From: Phycisphaerales bacterium
GTDB taxonomy: Bacteria; Planctomycetota; Phycisphaerae; Phycisphaerales; UBA1924
Length of the DNA stretch: 64,000 nt
Assembly (NCBI GenBank): GCA_007693785.1
Contig: RECY01000026.1
Span: 62,001 to 126,000 of the forward strand
Reading direction: 5' to 3'
The translations under genes were made by a program, and so were the position numbers. Of this stretch, positions 26,692 to 34,612 are shown piece by piece. The notes below the pieces were generated by a model that was not told where the DNA came from, searched no databases, and saw only the letters and a program-made list of their open reading frames with translations. Each line of letters begins with the position of its first letter. The first letter of the stretch is position 1.

Positions 26692-27669
26692 GTGGTGGAC
26701 GGGCCATCCGCCAGCGAGGGTGCCGAGACCGCGCCGGGACGCGGCCCGCTCTGGGTAGCGAAGCCCAACGCGCACGTCGCGCGCTTCTTTCACCGGTACA
26801 CGCGCCGCCTGTTCTCGAAAAAGTTCCACGCCGTGCGTTTCACGCCGGGCTCGGGCGACCTGCTCCGTGCGCTGAACGACGCGTCGGAGCCCGTGATCGT
26901 CGCGATGAACCACTGCAGCTGGTGGGACCCGATGGTCGGCGTGCTGCTTGCGTCGGGCGCGACGCCGGATCGGCGCACGTTCGCGCCGATGGAGCTCGCG
27001 CAGCTCGAGCAGTTCGCGTTCTTTCGGATGCTGGGCGTCTTCGGGCTGGACCCGGAGCACCCGCGGGCGGTGGAGGCGATGACCGCGTACATCCTCGAAC
27101 AGTTCGGCTCCCCAACGAGCCGCGACCGTGAGGGAGCGGTTTCCCCGATCTCAGGCGAGGACCGCTCCCTCACGGTCGCGGCTCGTTCGGAAAGGCGTTC
27201 GCCCGCCTCGCTCTGGCTGACGCCGCAGGGCTCGTTCGCCGACGTGCGCACGCCCGCGAAACTCCGCCCCGGGGCCGCCGCCGTCGCGGCCGCCGCCTGC
27301 ACCCGCTTCCAGCACGTCCGCGTCGTCACGCTCGCGATCGAGTACGGGTTCTGGACCGATCAGAAACCCGAGGTCTTCCTCCACGCCGAGCCCGTGCCCA
27401 CGCCCGACCGCGCCGACAGCACCACCGCCTGGCACCGCGCGCTCACGTGCTCGCTGCGCAGCTCGCAGAGCGCCCTCGCCGAACGCGTCGCCGCGCGCGA
27501 TCCCGCGGGCTTCGAGCTCCGCCCCGATCTCGTCGGCGGGCGCGTCGATCGCGAACGCGCGCAGGTCAACCCGATCTACGACCTCTGGCTGCGCCTCCGC
27601 GGCCAGAGCGGCAAGGTGACCCCGCGGGATCTGGCTTCCCGCGCCCCGTCGGAAAGGAGCCGCGGATGA
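26692..27669 (+). CDS. PlsC-like acyltransferase of the carotenoid locus
   Basis: Probably adds a fatty acyl group to the glycosylated carotenoid. The 325-residue protein has the acyltransferase motif HX4D in NHCSWWDP (about residue 73), a FAPMEL block, LWLTPQGSFADVR and the later ALAIEYGF-like strand TLAIEYGFW. The GTG at 26692 begins six bases after the previous stop, with a second GTG three bases on; there is no ATG alternative near the conserved region. Residues about 141-165 come from a perfect 27-bp inverted repeat inserted in frame between a helix and LWLTPQG, so this loop is longer than usual. It overlaps the glycosyltransferase start by four bases. Confidence 0.85.
   Translation: MVDGPSASEGAETAPGRGPLWVAKPNAHVARFFHRYTRRLFSKKFHAVRFTPGSGDLLRALNDASEPVIVAMNHCSWWDPMVGVLLASGATPDRRTFAPMELAQLEQFAFFRMLGVFGLDPEHPRAVEAMTAYILEQFGSPTSRDREGAVSPISGEDRSLTVAARSERRSPASLWLTPQGSFADVRTPAKLRPGAAAVAAAACTRFQHVRVVTLAIEYGFWTDQKPEVFLHAEPVPTPDRADSTTAWHRALTCSLRSSQSALAERVAARDPAGFELRPDLVGGRVDRERAQVNPIYDLWLRLRGQSGKVTPRDLASRAPSERSRG
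27114..27187. repeat. In-frame palindromic insertion, perfect 27-bp inverted repeat
   Basis: Arms 27114-27140 and 27161-27187 are exact reverse complements with a 20-base loop. The left arm reads AACGAGCCGCGACCGTGAGG and continues GAGCGGT. The element lies wholly inside the acyltransferase gene and encodes TSRDREGAV ... RSLTVAARSE without a stop. Only one copy is in this window. Such GAGCCGCGACCGTGAGGGAG palindromes recur in planctomycete genomes to my recollection; that was not checked. Confidence 0.9.
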
Positions 27670-28874
27670 CGACGCTGCTGCTGGTCGCGCTCTGGACCGG
27701 GCTCTTCGCCTGCACGGTCGCGCTCGCGATGACCATCGCCAACCTGCGCTTCTACGCCAGGGCGACCGCGGAGCCGCTCGATCCGGCCGCGGCCCCCAGT
27801 CTCACCGTCTGCGTTCCCGCGCGCAACGAGGAAGCCAACCTCGAAGCCTGCGTGCGCTCGCTGCTCGCCTCGAACTATCCAAGGCTCGAGATCCTCGTCT
27901 ACGACGACGCCTCGACCGACCGCACGCCGGAGATCCTCGCGAGGCTCTGCGCCGAGGACGCGCGCGTGCGCACGGCCGACACCGTCCCGCTCCCCGACGG
28001 TTGGAACGGCAAGCAACACGCCTGCGACCGCATGGGGCGACAGGCGACCGGCGAGTGGCTGCTGTTCACAGACGCCGACGTCCGCTTCGAGCCCGCCTGC
28101 CTCGAACGCGCGATCGCCGAAACCCAGCGCCCACGCGCGACGGATGTGCCGGGCTCCAAGCCCGTCGCCCTCGTCAGCACCTTCCCGCGCCAGATCACCG
28201 GCACGCTCGGCGAGGCGCTCGTCGTCCCCATGATCTTCTTCATCCTGCTCAGCTACCTCCCGCTCGGGCGCATGCGCTCGACCACCGACCCCGGCGCGAG
28301 CGCCGGGTGCGGGCAGTTCCTCTGCGTCTGGAAGCCCGCCTGGCTCGAGGCCGGCGGGCACGCGGCCTTCCGCGACTCCATGCACGACGGCATCAAGCTC
28401 CCCCGCAACCTCCGACGACTCGGCTACCGCACCGATCTGTTCGACGCGACCGAGCTGTGCGCCTGCCGCATGTACCACGGCTTCGCCGCCACCTGGCGCG
28501 GCTTCGCCAAGAACGCCTACGAAGGGCTCGGCTCCGTCCCCCTGCTCGTCTTCATCACCGTCATGCACCTGTGCGGGCACGTGCTGCCGTGGATCGTGCT
28601 GCCGGCCGCGCTGCTCGGGCTTGCGGGCGTTGTGCCGCAACTCCCCATGCTCGCGCTCGTGCTCAGCGCGGGCTGCGTCGCGGGCGCGCTGATTCAGCGG
28701 GTCATGCTCGCGAGGCGCTTCAAGCAGTCCCCCGCCAGCGTCGCGCTCCACCCCGTCGGCGTCGCGCTCATGACCCTCATCCAGTGGCGCAGCCTCTACC
28801 TCGCCAAGACCGGCAGGCGCACCTGGCGCGGGCGCACGCAGGGTGAAGCCCCGACCGCCGAGCCCGCCGGGTAA
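27666..28874 (+). CDS. Family-2 membrane glycosyltransferase (CrtQ/HpnB-like)
   Basis: Likely transfers a sugar to the carotenoid acid at the membrane. The 402-residue protein starts with a membrane segment, then SLTVCVPARNEEANLEACVRSLL, EILVYDDASTDRT, WNGKQHACDRMG, the DxD-type metal site in LLFTDADVRFEP, and GCGQFLCVWK; three to four membrane segments follow (about 290-380). Two homologous groups fit: CrtQ of staphyloxanthin synthesis and hopene-associated HpnB. The carotenoid context favours CrtQ. The start overlaps the acyltransferase stop (ATGA). It is the last gene of the plus-strand arm; purB converges after 12 bases. Confidence 0.88.
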   Translation: MTTLLLVALWTGLFACTVALAMTIANLRFYARATAEPLDPAAAPSLTVCVPARNEEANLEACVRSLLASNYPRLEILVYDDASTDRTPEILARLCAEDARVRTADTVPLPDGWNGKQHACDRMGRQATGEWLLFTDADVRFEPACLERAIAETQRPRATDVPGSKPVALVSTFPRQITGTLGEALVVPMIFFILLSYLPLGRMRSTTDPGASAGCGQFLCVWKPAWLEAGGHAAFRDSMHDGIKLPRNLRRLGYRTDLFDATELCACRMYHGFAATWRGFAKNAYEGLGSVPLLVFITVMHLCGHVLPWIVLPAALLGLAGVVPQLPMLALVLSAGCVAGALIQRVMLARRFKQSPASVALHPVGVALMTLIQWRSLYLAKTGRRTWRGRTQGEAPTAEPAG

Positions 28875-28886
28875 CGCCGCGTCGGT

Positions 28887-30587
28887 TCACACCCCCCGAT
28901 CGCTCGAGCCCAGCTCGCGCAGCTCCTCCTCATACCGCTCCCGGAGCGGCTCGACCACTTCTTCTACGAACCGCTCGGTCTGCTCCACGCTCCGCCCGAC
29001 GTACCGCATCGGGTCGAGCAGGGCGTCCTCGGTCAGCAGGTGGTGGACGCTGGCGAAGGCCGCGTCGGCGCGGAGGCGCTCGATCAGGTCGTTCTCGAGC
29101 CCTTCCTGCTTCACCCGCATCCCCGCAGCCTGCGCGTGCACGCGGATCTTCTCGTGCAGCTCCTGACGGTCCCCCCCCGCGCGGACGGCGGCCATCAGGA
29201 TGTTCTCCGTCGCCAGAAACGGCAGCTCGGCCATCAGGTTCTTCCGAACCATCGCCTCGTGCACCACCAGCCCACTCGCCACCTCGTGCATCAGGTCCAG
29301 TGCCCCATCGAGCGCCAGAAACGCCTCCGGCAGGCTCAGGCGACGGTTGGACGAATCATCGAGCGTGCGCTCGAGCCACTGCGTCGCGGCCGTGTCGTAC
29401 GCGTTGCCGACGAGGTTCATCACAAACCGCGACAGCCCGCAGATCCGCTCGCACTTCATCGGGTTCCGCTTGTAGGGCATCGCCGACGAACCGATCTGCT
29501 TGTCGCCGAAGGGCTCGTCGAGCTCTTTGCGATTGGAAAGCAGGCGGATGTCGGTGGCGATCTTGTGGAGCACGGCGGCGACACTGGCGAGATCGGCAAG
29601 CACCATCGCATCGTGTATGCGCGGATATGTCTGGCCCGTCAACTCCCAGATTTCCGTTCCTGCGCGAAGCGTGATCGAAAACGACTCGGGCAGCTCTGTT
29701 TCGTCGTCCAGTTCCTGCATATCAATATCAACGTCCGATGTGCCGTACGAAATCCCATCTTCGTCAAGTGCGGAAAGATCCTCGCCATAGATAAATGATT
29801 GAAAGAAGTAGTTTTCAAGTCGATCAACATCCGTATCGTTGCCATTTAAAAGTTCAAGAAACGACGCCTGGGTGCCCGTCGCGCCGCGGAGCCCACGCCA
29901 CCTACGGTCCCACCCCGTCGAGTTATCAATCGATGTATGCACAGTCGTAAGCTCGCACGCCCAGTACGCGAGTCGGCGCCCTACGGTGACCGGTTGCGCC
30001 GGCTGATAGTGCGTGAATCCGAGCGTCGGCACGCGTAACCAGCCCGACGCCTGCTCACCAAGCGCGGATATGACGCGGACGACCTTTGCAACAATCTGGT
30101 CTGTCGCTTCGTGCATGATGAACAGGTCCGCATTGCACACCACATCCTGACTCGTACACCCCAGATGAATGATCCCCTTCGCCTCCGGGCAGGACTCGCC
30201 GAGGCAGTGGACGTGGGCCATCACGTCGTGGCGGAGCTCGCGTTCCAGTTCCGCCGCCCGCTCCAACTCAGCATCGGTGATCCCGCTCTCGCGCTCGACC
30301 ACCTTCCGCAGCGCCTCAACCTGGGCTTTGGTGACCAACGGCCCGGACGAGCCGCGACCGCCAGCCAGCGGTCCGCCCGACTCGCCCCCGCCGCCAGCCC
30401 CGCCCTTCTCCTGCCCCCAGTCCTTCGTCACCTCGTACTGCGCCTCGGCGACCGCGAGCCAGATCCGTCGCCACGTGTTGAACTTGTGCCGAGCCGACCA
30501 GAGCTTGAGCATCGCCGGGCTGGCGTTGCGGCTGGCGAGCGGGCTGGTGTACGTGTCGTGCGGGGAGGGGCTGGACGAGTTGGGCAT
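28887..30587 (-). CDS. purB: Adenylosuccinate lyase with acidic insertion
   Basis: Cleaves adenylosuccinate and SAICAR in purine synthesis. The 566-residue protein matches the eukaryote-like ADSL branch: SPLASRNASPAMLKLWS, RHDVMAHVHCLGE, IHLGCTSQDVVCNADL, TLGFTHYQPAQPVTVGRR, GTQASFLELLNG, LTGQTYPRIHD, the signature loop QIGSSAMPYKRNPMKCERI, and ATQWLERTLDDSSNRR. It is longer than the usual 430-485 for two reasons: a Gly/Ser-rich insert near 60-80, and about 44 extra acidic residues (about 225-275, e.g. GEDLSALDEDG, DMQELDDETEL) between the DVDRLE helix and LTGQTY. The DNA there is much less GC-rich than the rest (about 45% over 29701-29880 by hand count). Catalytic residues are kept, so activity is expected. 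Confidence 0.93.
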   Translation of the reverse strand: MPNSSSPSPHDTYTSPLASRNASPAMLKLWSARHKFNTWRRIWLAVAEAQYEVTKDWGQEKGGAGGGGESGGPLAGGRGSSGPLVTKAQVEALRKVVERESGITDAELERAAELERELRHDVMAHVHCLGESCPEAKGIIHLGCTSQDVVCNADLFIMHEATDQIVAKVVRVISALGEQASGWLRVPTLGFTHYQPAQPVTVGRRLAYWACELTTVHTSIDNSTGWDRRWRGLRGATGTQASFLELLNGNDTDVDRLENYFFQSFIYGEDLSALDEDGISYGTSDVDIDMQELDDETELPESFSITLRAGTEIWELTGQTYPRIHDAMVLADLASVAAVLHKIATDIRLLSNRKELDEPFGDKQIGSSAMPYKRNPMKCERICGLSRFVMNLVGNAYDTAATQWLERTLDDSSNRRLSLPEAFLALDGALDLMHEVASGLVVHEAMVRKNLMAELPFLATENILMAAVRAGGDRQELHEKIRVHAQAAGMRVKQEGLENDLIERLRADAAFASVHHLLTEDALLDPMRYVGRSVEQTERFVEEVVEPLRERYEEELRELGSSDRGV

Positions 30588-30618
30588 GGGCAAGGGTAGT
30601 GCCCGGCGAGCCCGGGGG

Positions 30619-31338
30619 TCAGCGCTCGCTCGCCTCCGGCGCGGGGACGCCAAGGCGCTGGTGGAGCCGGCGCGCCAGGCGTCGCTCCAGCTCGTGATCC
30701 CGCCCGATCGGCACGGCGTGCTGCGGCCACATCCCGCGGTCCCGCAGGTCCGGGTCGATGTGCATCGGGCTCAGGCGGATCGAGGCCGGCTCCGGACGGA
30801 ACCCGGGACGCTGCACCCGCTCGATCGTCACGCGGAACGTCGCGACCACCGGGCCTTGGTACGACCGCAGGTCGCGCCGCATCGTCGTCCGAACCGGGGG
30901 CTCGAACGCCTCGCCCGATCCGTCATCTCGCGACGCACCCGCCGGCTCCTCCAGCCCTTCGACCGACGCCGGGCTCCGCGGGCCCGACTCGGGCGGGGGC
31001 GGCTCGGCCGCGGTGAACTCCACCCGCACCGCCCGCTGGTGACGGTTCAGCGTGTCGCGCATCTCGTGACGCAGCGAGGCCTGCTCGCGATCCCAGGGCG
31101 TCGCGAGCCCGGCCGTCCCCTTGGCGCGGGTCGTGATCACGCCCTCCCGCGCGTCCACACGCTCAAGGACAAACCCCTGCCCGAGCAGCAGGTTGCGCGT
31201 CTCGCGGAACGCCTCCGCGTAGCGATCGCCCGGGAGCGTCACGCTCGGGCCGGTCGAGCCCGCGCCCCCCGCGCAACCGCCCAGCGACCACGCGCCCGCG
31301 AGCCACACCAGCACCAGCAGAACACGCGAGCATCGCAT
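30619..31338 (-). CDS. Lipoprotein of unknown function
   Basis: Not recognised. A 239-residue protein with a lipoprotein signal: MRCSRVLLVLVWLAGAWSLGGC, with the lipobox cysteine near residue 22. The mature part has DRYAEAFRETRNLLLGQGFVLERVDAREGVITTRAK, a pattern common in small lipoproteins that handle beta-sheet complexes, and a Pro/Glu-rich middle. A C-terminal basic helix (ELERRLARRLHQRL) closes it. The start is the ATG immediately before the signal peptide. It sits between purB and the M3 peptidase on the same strand with short gaps, so co-transcription is possible. Confidence 0.7.
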   Translation of the reverse strand: MRCSRVLLVLVWLAGAWSLGGCAGGAGSTGPSVTLPGDRYAEAFRETRNLLLGQGFVLERVDAREGVITTRAKGTAGLATPWDREQASLRHEMRDTLNRHQRAVRVEFTAAEPPPPESGPRSPASVEGLEEPAGASRDDGSGEAFEPPVRTTMRRDLRSYQGPVVATFRVTIERVQRPGFRPEPASIRLSPMHIDPDLRDRGMWPQHAVPIGRDHELERRLARRLHQRLGVPAPEASER

Positions 31339-31373
31339 CGGTGCAGAATAGCCGCAAGCCCGGGGCCGCGGCT

Positions 31374-33122
31374 TCACGCCGGGAGCTTCGCGAGCTCGTC
31401 CGCCACACGCTCGGCCAGACGCGCGATCGTCGCCTTCCCGAAATCGAACGGCAGCCCGGCGGCCTCGAACAGCTCCGGGAGCGGCTTGCTCCCGCCCAGA
31501 CGCAGAGCCGCCATGTACCGGTCGATCGCCGACGCCTCCCCGTGCTCGAGGCTGTGCAGCCAGAGCCCGAGCGCGCCGAGCTGCGCGATCCCGTACTCGA
31601 TGTAGTAAAACGGCGAGCCGAACAGGTGGCCCTGACGCTGCCACTGCGTCTCCCGGGCGGGCTCGATCGTGCTCCAGTCCACCGTGTGCCCGAACCGCCC
31701 GTCGAGCCCCAGCCAGTGGGCCGTCCGCTCCGCCCGGGTGTGCCCCGGGTTCGCGTACAACCAGTGCTGGTACGCGTCGATCGTCGCGATCCAAGGCAGC
31801 AGCCCCACCGCGCCCTCGAGCTGCTTCCGCTGCGCCCGCGCCAGCGACTCCGGGTCGTTGTAATACTCGTCCCAGTACGGCATCGTCAGCAGCTCCATCG
31901 TCATGCTCGCGACCTCCGCGAACTCGATCGGGCTGTGGCGATAGTGCAGCAGCGGCTCCTCCTTCGCCAGCATCGAGTGGAACGCGTGCCCCGCCTCGTG
32001 CACCATCGTCTCCACGTCGCGGTGCAACCCCGCCGCGTTCATAAAGATGAACGGCACGCGGCTCCGGTCCCGGTTGTACTGATACCCCCCCGGCGCCTTC
32101 CCGCGACGCGAATCCAGGTCCAGGCACGCCCCGCCCTCGGCCCCCTGCGACCCCGACCCGTCCCCGAGCGTCCGGAACATCGCCGCCAGACGCGGGTCCA
32201 GACGCTCGAGCGCACGCGTCGTCCGCGTCACCAGGTCCTTCCCGTCCTCAAACGGCTCCAACGCCGACCGACCCTTCACGTCCACCGACAGATCCCACGG
32301 ACGCAGACGATCCACCCCCAGCGAAGACACGCGCGACGCGTCCAGATCGCGCACCACCGGCACCACCAGCTCCGCGACCGCGTCGTGGAACGCCACGCAG
32401 TCCGCCGGCGTGTAGTCGAACCGGCGCCGCGCCCGGAACGCGTAGCCCACGTAATCCGCAAAGCCCGCGTTCTGCGCGACCTTGTGACGCAGCCCAATCA
32501 TCTCGTCGAACACCGCGTCGATCGCCTCGCGCTCCTGCAAGCGCCGGTCCGTGACCGCGCGCCACGCGCGCTCGCGCAGCTCGCGGTCGGTCGATTCCTG
32601 GTACCGCCCCATCTGCGGGAGCGTCCGCTCCTGCCCGTCGAACTCGACGGTCATCGCGCCGGCGATCTGGTCGTACTTCTGGCTCAGCTTGTCCAGCTCG
32701 GTCTGAAGCGGGACGTTCTCTTCCCGGAACAGCTCGACCTCCGCCCGCGTGTCTCGATCCAGCACGCCGAAGCGCGCCGCGGGCAGCGGGAAGCGGTCCG
32801 CGAGCTCGACCTGACGCTCATCGAGGCGGAACCCCGCCCGCTTGAGCTCGGGCGCGACCTCGCTGATGTAGGCCGTGTACGCCCCCTGCTTCGCCTCGTC
32901 GTGGGTGTGGCAGGTCATCGCGATGTAAAGGATCGCGGCGCTCTCGCTGCACGCCGCCTCCAGCTCGCTCCGGTCGTGCAGCCACGACTCGAACGCCTCG
33001 GGCGAGGCGACCTCGCGCGCCAGCAGCGCCCGCACCAGCGGCTCCACGGCGGACCACGAGGCCCCGTCCAGGTCGGCGGGCACAAAACCCGTGTTCATCA
33101 TCGTCGGGCTGCTGGCGGGCAT
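31374..33122 (-). CDS. M3-family oligoendopeptidase (PepF-like)
   Basis: Zinc metallopeptidase that cleaves oligopeptides in the cytoplasm. The 582-residue protein is essentially helical, with the M3 motif HEXXH in MVHEAGHAFHSM (about residue 385), the third ligand region FAEVASMTMELL, and family blocks VPFIFMNAAG, FGHTVDWS and GSPFYYIEYGIAQLGALGLW, which are typical of the M3B/PepF branch. Length fits (560-600). The start is the Met 30 codons into the open frame, with GGAG 13 bases before it; no signal peptide is seen. Confidence 0.92.
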   Translation of the reverse strand: MPASSPTMMNTGFVPADLDGASWSAVEPLVRALLAREVASPEAFESWLHDRSELEAACSESAAILYIAMTCHTHDEAKQGAYTAYISEVAPELKRAGFRLDERQVELADRFPLPAARFGVLDRDTRAEVELFREENVPLQTELDKLSQKYDQIAGAMTVEFDGQERTLPQMGRYQESTDRELRERAWRAVTDRRLQEREAIDAVFDEMIGLRHKVAQNAGFADYVGYAFRARRRFDYTPADCVAFHDAVAELVVPVVRDLDASRVSSLGVDRLRPWDLSVDVKGRSALEPFEDGKDLVTRTTRALERLDPRLAAMFRTLGDGSGSQGAEGGACLDLDSRRGKAPGGYQYNRDRSRVPFIFMNAAGLHRDVETMVHEAGHAFHSMLAKEEPLLHYRHSPIEFAEVASMTMELLTMPYWDEYYNDPESLARAQRKQLEGAVGLLPWIATIDAYQHWLYANPGHTRAERTAHWLGLDGRFGHTVDWSTIEPARETQWQRQGHLFGSPFYYIEYGIAQLGALGLWLHSLEHGEASAIDRYMAALRLGGSKPLPELFEAAGLPFDFGKATIARLAERVADELAKLPA

Positions 33123-33217
33123 CGGCACGTCGGGGCTCCTTCGATCGGTGACGCGTGATTCACGTGTCGGATTCTCGCGCCCGATCGTAGGGGTCGCCCC
33201 GCCGCCGACCACGAAAA

Positions 33218-33248
33218 ACCGCGACCCGGGACAGGCCCGGGCCGCGGT
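33218..33248 (-). terminator. Intrinsic terminator of the ClpP-like pair
   Basis: Stem of 13 bases (33218-33230 with 33236-33248, one mismatch) and a 5-base loop. On the minus strand the stem is followed directly by TTTTT (AAAAA at 33214-33218 on plus). It lies about 30 bases after the stop of the gene ending at 33278, as expected for a rho-independent terminator. Confidence 0.85.
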
Positions 33249-33277
33249 GAGGGAGTCTCGTCGTCAGCACACGCCGC

Positions 33278-34555
33278 TCAACGCATCAGGTCGCGCAGGA
33301 ACTCCTCCTGCTGGCGGATCCACTCGCGGTAGTCCTCTTCGGTCGGCTGGTTGAGTGTGAAGAGCATGTGCCCGGTGCTGTCGCCGACCGCTTGGGTCAG
33401 CTCGCGCAGCGCCCGACGTGCGATCCCGACCATCCGGGCCCGCGCCTGGCGGTCGCCCGCCCCCTGGGCCGCGTTGAGCGCCTGCCCGTACTGGTTCGCA
33501 AGCCCGGCCAGGCGGACCTCGCTCCGCGCCGTCCGATCGCGGAACGACCGCATCGCCGCCTCGGCCCGCGACACGGGGTACGGCACGCCGCGGACCTGCT
33601 CGCCCACCCACTCCACCTCCTGCAGCCCCATCGCCTGCGCGAGCTGCTCCAGGTTCGACGCCGTCCCGCGGCTGAACCCGAACCGCTCCGCGTCGAGCGC
33701 GTTCAGCGTCAGGATCCGCCCGCGCGGGTTCACCACGTGATCCCCCGATTCGTCCTGACGCCACACCGCCTCGCCGCGGTCGTCGAACGACACGCTCAGC
33801 GGCTCGTCGATCTGCATCGAACGCATGATCTGGATCGGGTACCCGCCCTTCTCCGAGATCTGCTCCATCATGTAGAGAACCTCCGAGAGCCCGCGCCCGG
33901 AGACCGCCTGCCCACGCCCGTACCAGCCCGTCGCCGCCCCGTAGTTGCCCTGCGGCATGAAGTAGATCTCTTCGATCACGTGGCTCGTCATCGCCGCCGC
34001 GCTGATCGCCGACTCGACCCACGACACCACCCGGAACTCCGGCTTGAGCTGCTCGTGGATGAAGTCGGTCAGACGCCGGATCTCGAGCAGCAAACCGCCG
34101 CCGGAGTTGATACGGAAGACAACGATGTCCACCTCTTCTTCGCGGAGCAGGGGGACGATGTCGCGGATGCTCGAGGCCGTGATGTACAGCCCGACCATGT
34201 CGTTCTGCCCGTCGCCCAAGCTGATGACGGCGGCACGCGGCGCGCCCGACACGCGACGTTGCTCCGGCGCCGCCTCGCGCGACGGACGCGCACGCTCGAC
34301 CGGGCGCTCCTCCACCGTCTCCCGCTCGACCCGCGTGTAGTCCTGCGGCGCGAAGATCGATTCCACGTGGATCCCGCCCACGTTGTGGCGGAACCAGATG
34401 TGCCCGTCCAGCTCGCGCAGGACCTCGCCCTCGAGCACGCGCCCGTCGGCGAGATGGATCCGGTCGGCCGCGAACGCGCCCGCCGACGCCAACGACACCA
34501 ACACCACCGCGCACAGCACCAGCAGACGCGCCCAGCTATCTCGGAACAGGTTCAT
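33278..34555 (-). CDS. Secreted ClpP/S49-like protein, second of a tandem pair
   Basis: A 425-residue exported protein with a signal peptide (1-30, ending AGAFAADR). Residues 30-75 form a small beta domain (LADGRVLEGEVLREL). A crotonase/ClpP-like domain follows: VVFRINSGGGLLLEIRRLTDF (the oxyanion-type SGGG) and WVESAISAAAMTSHVIEEIYFMPQG, which matches the place where NfeD/SppA-type proteases have the catalytic Ser. The catalytic Ser is therefore likely but unproven. The rest is helical. The substrate is unknown. It is paralogous to the next upstream gene and ends in a good terminator. Confidence 0.75.
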   Translation of the reverse strand: MNLFRDSWARLLVLCAVVLVSLASAGAFAADRIHLADGRVLEGEVLRELDGHIWFRHNVGGIHVESIFAPQDYTRVERETVEERPVERARPSREAAPEQRRVSGAPRAAVISLGDGQNDMVGLYITASSIRDIVPLLREEEVDIVVFRINSGGGLLLEIRRLTDFIHEQLKPEFRVVSWVESAISAAAMTSHVIEEIYFMPQGNYGAATGWYGRGQAVSGRGLSEVLYMMEQISEKGGYPIQIMRSMQIDEPLSVSFDDRGEAVWRQDESGDHVVNPRGRILTLNALDAERFGFSRGTASNLEQLAQAMGLQEVEWVGEQVRGVPYPVSRAEAAMRSFRDRTARSEVRLAGLANQYGQALNAAQGAGDRQARARMVGIARRALRELTQAVGDSTGHMLFTLNQPTEEDYREWIRQQEEFLRDLMR

Positions 34556-34612
34556 CAGTCGGGTTCTCCGTCGGGTTCATGCTCGCCCCGGGCCGAGGCC
34601 CGCGGCTCGGGG

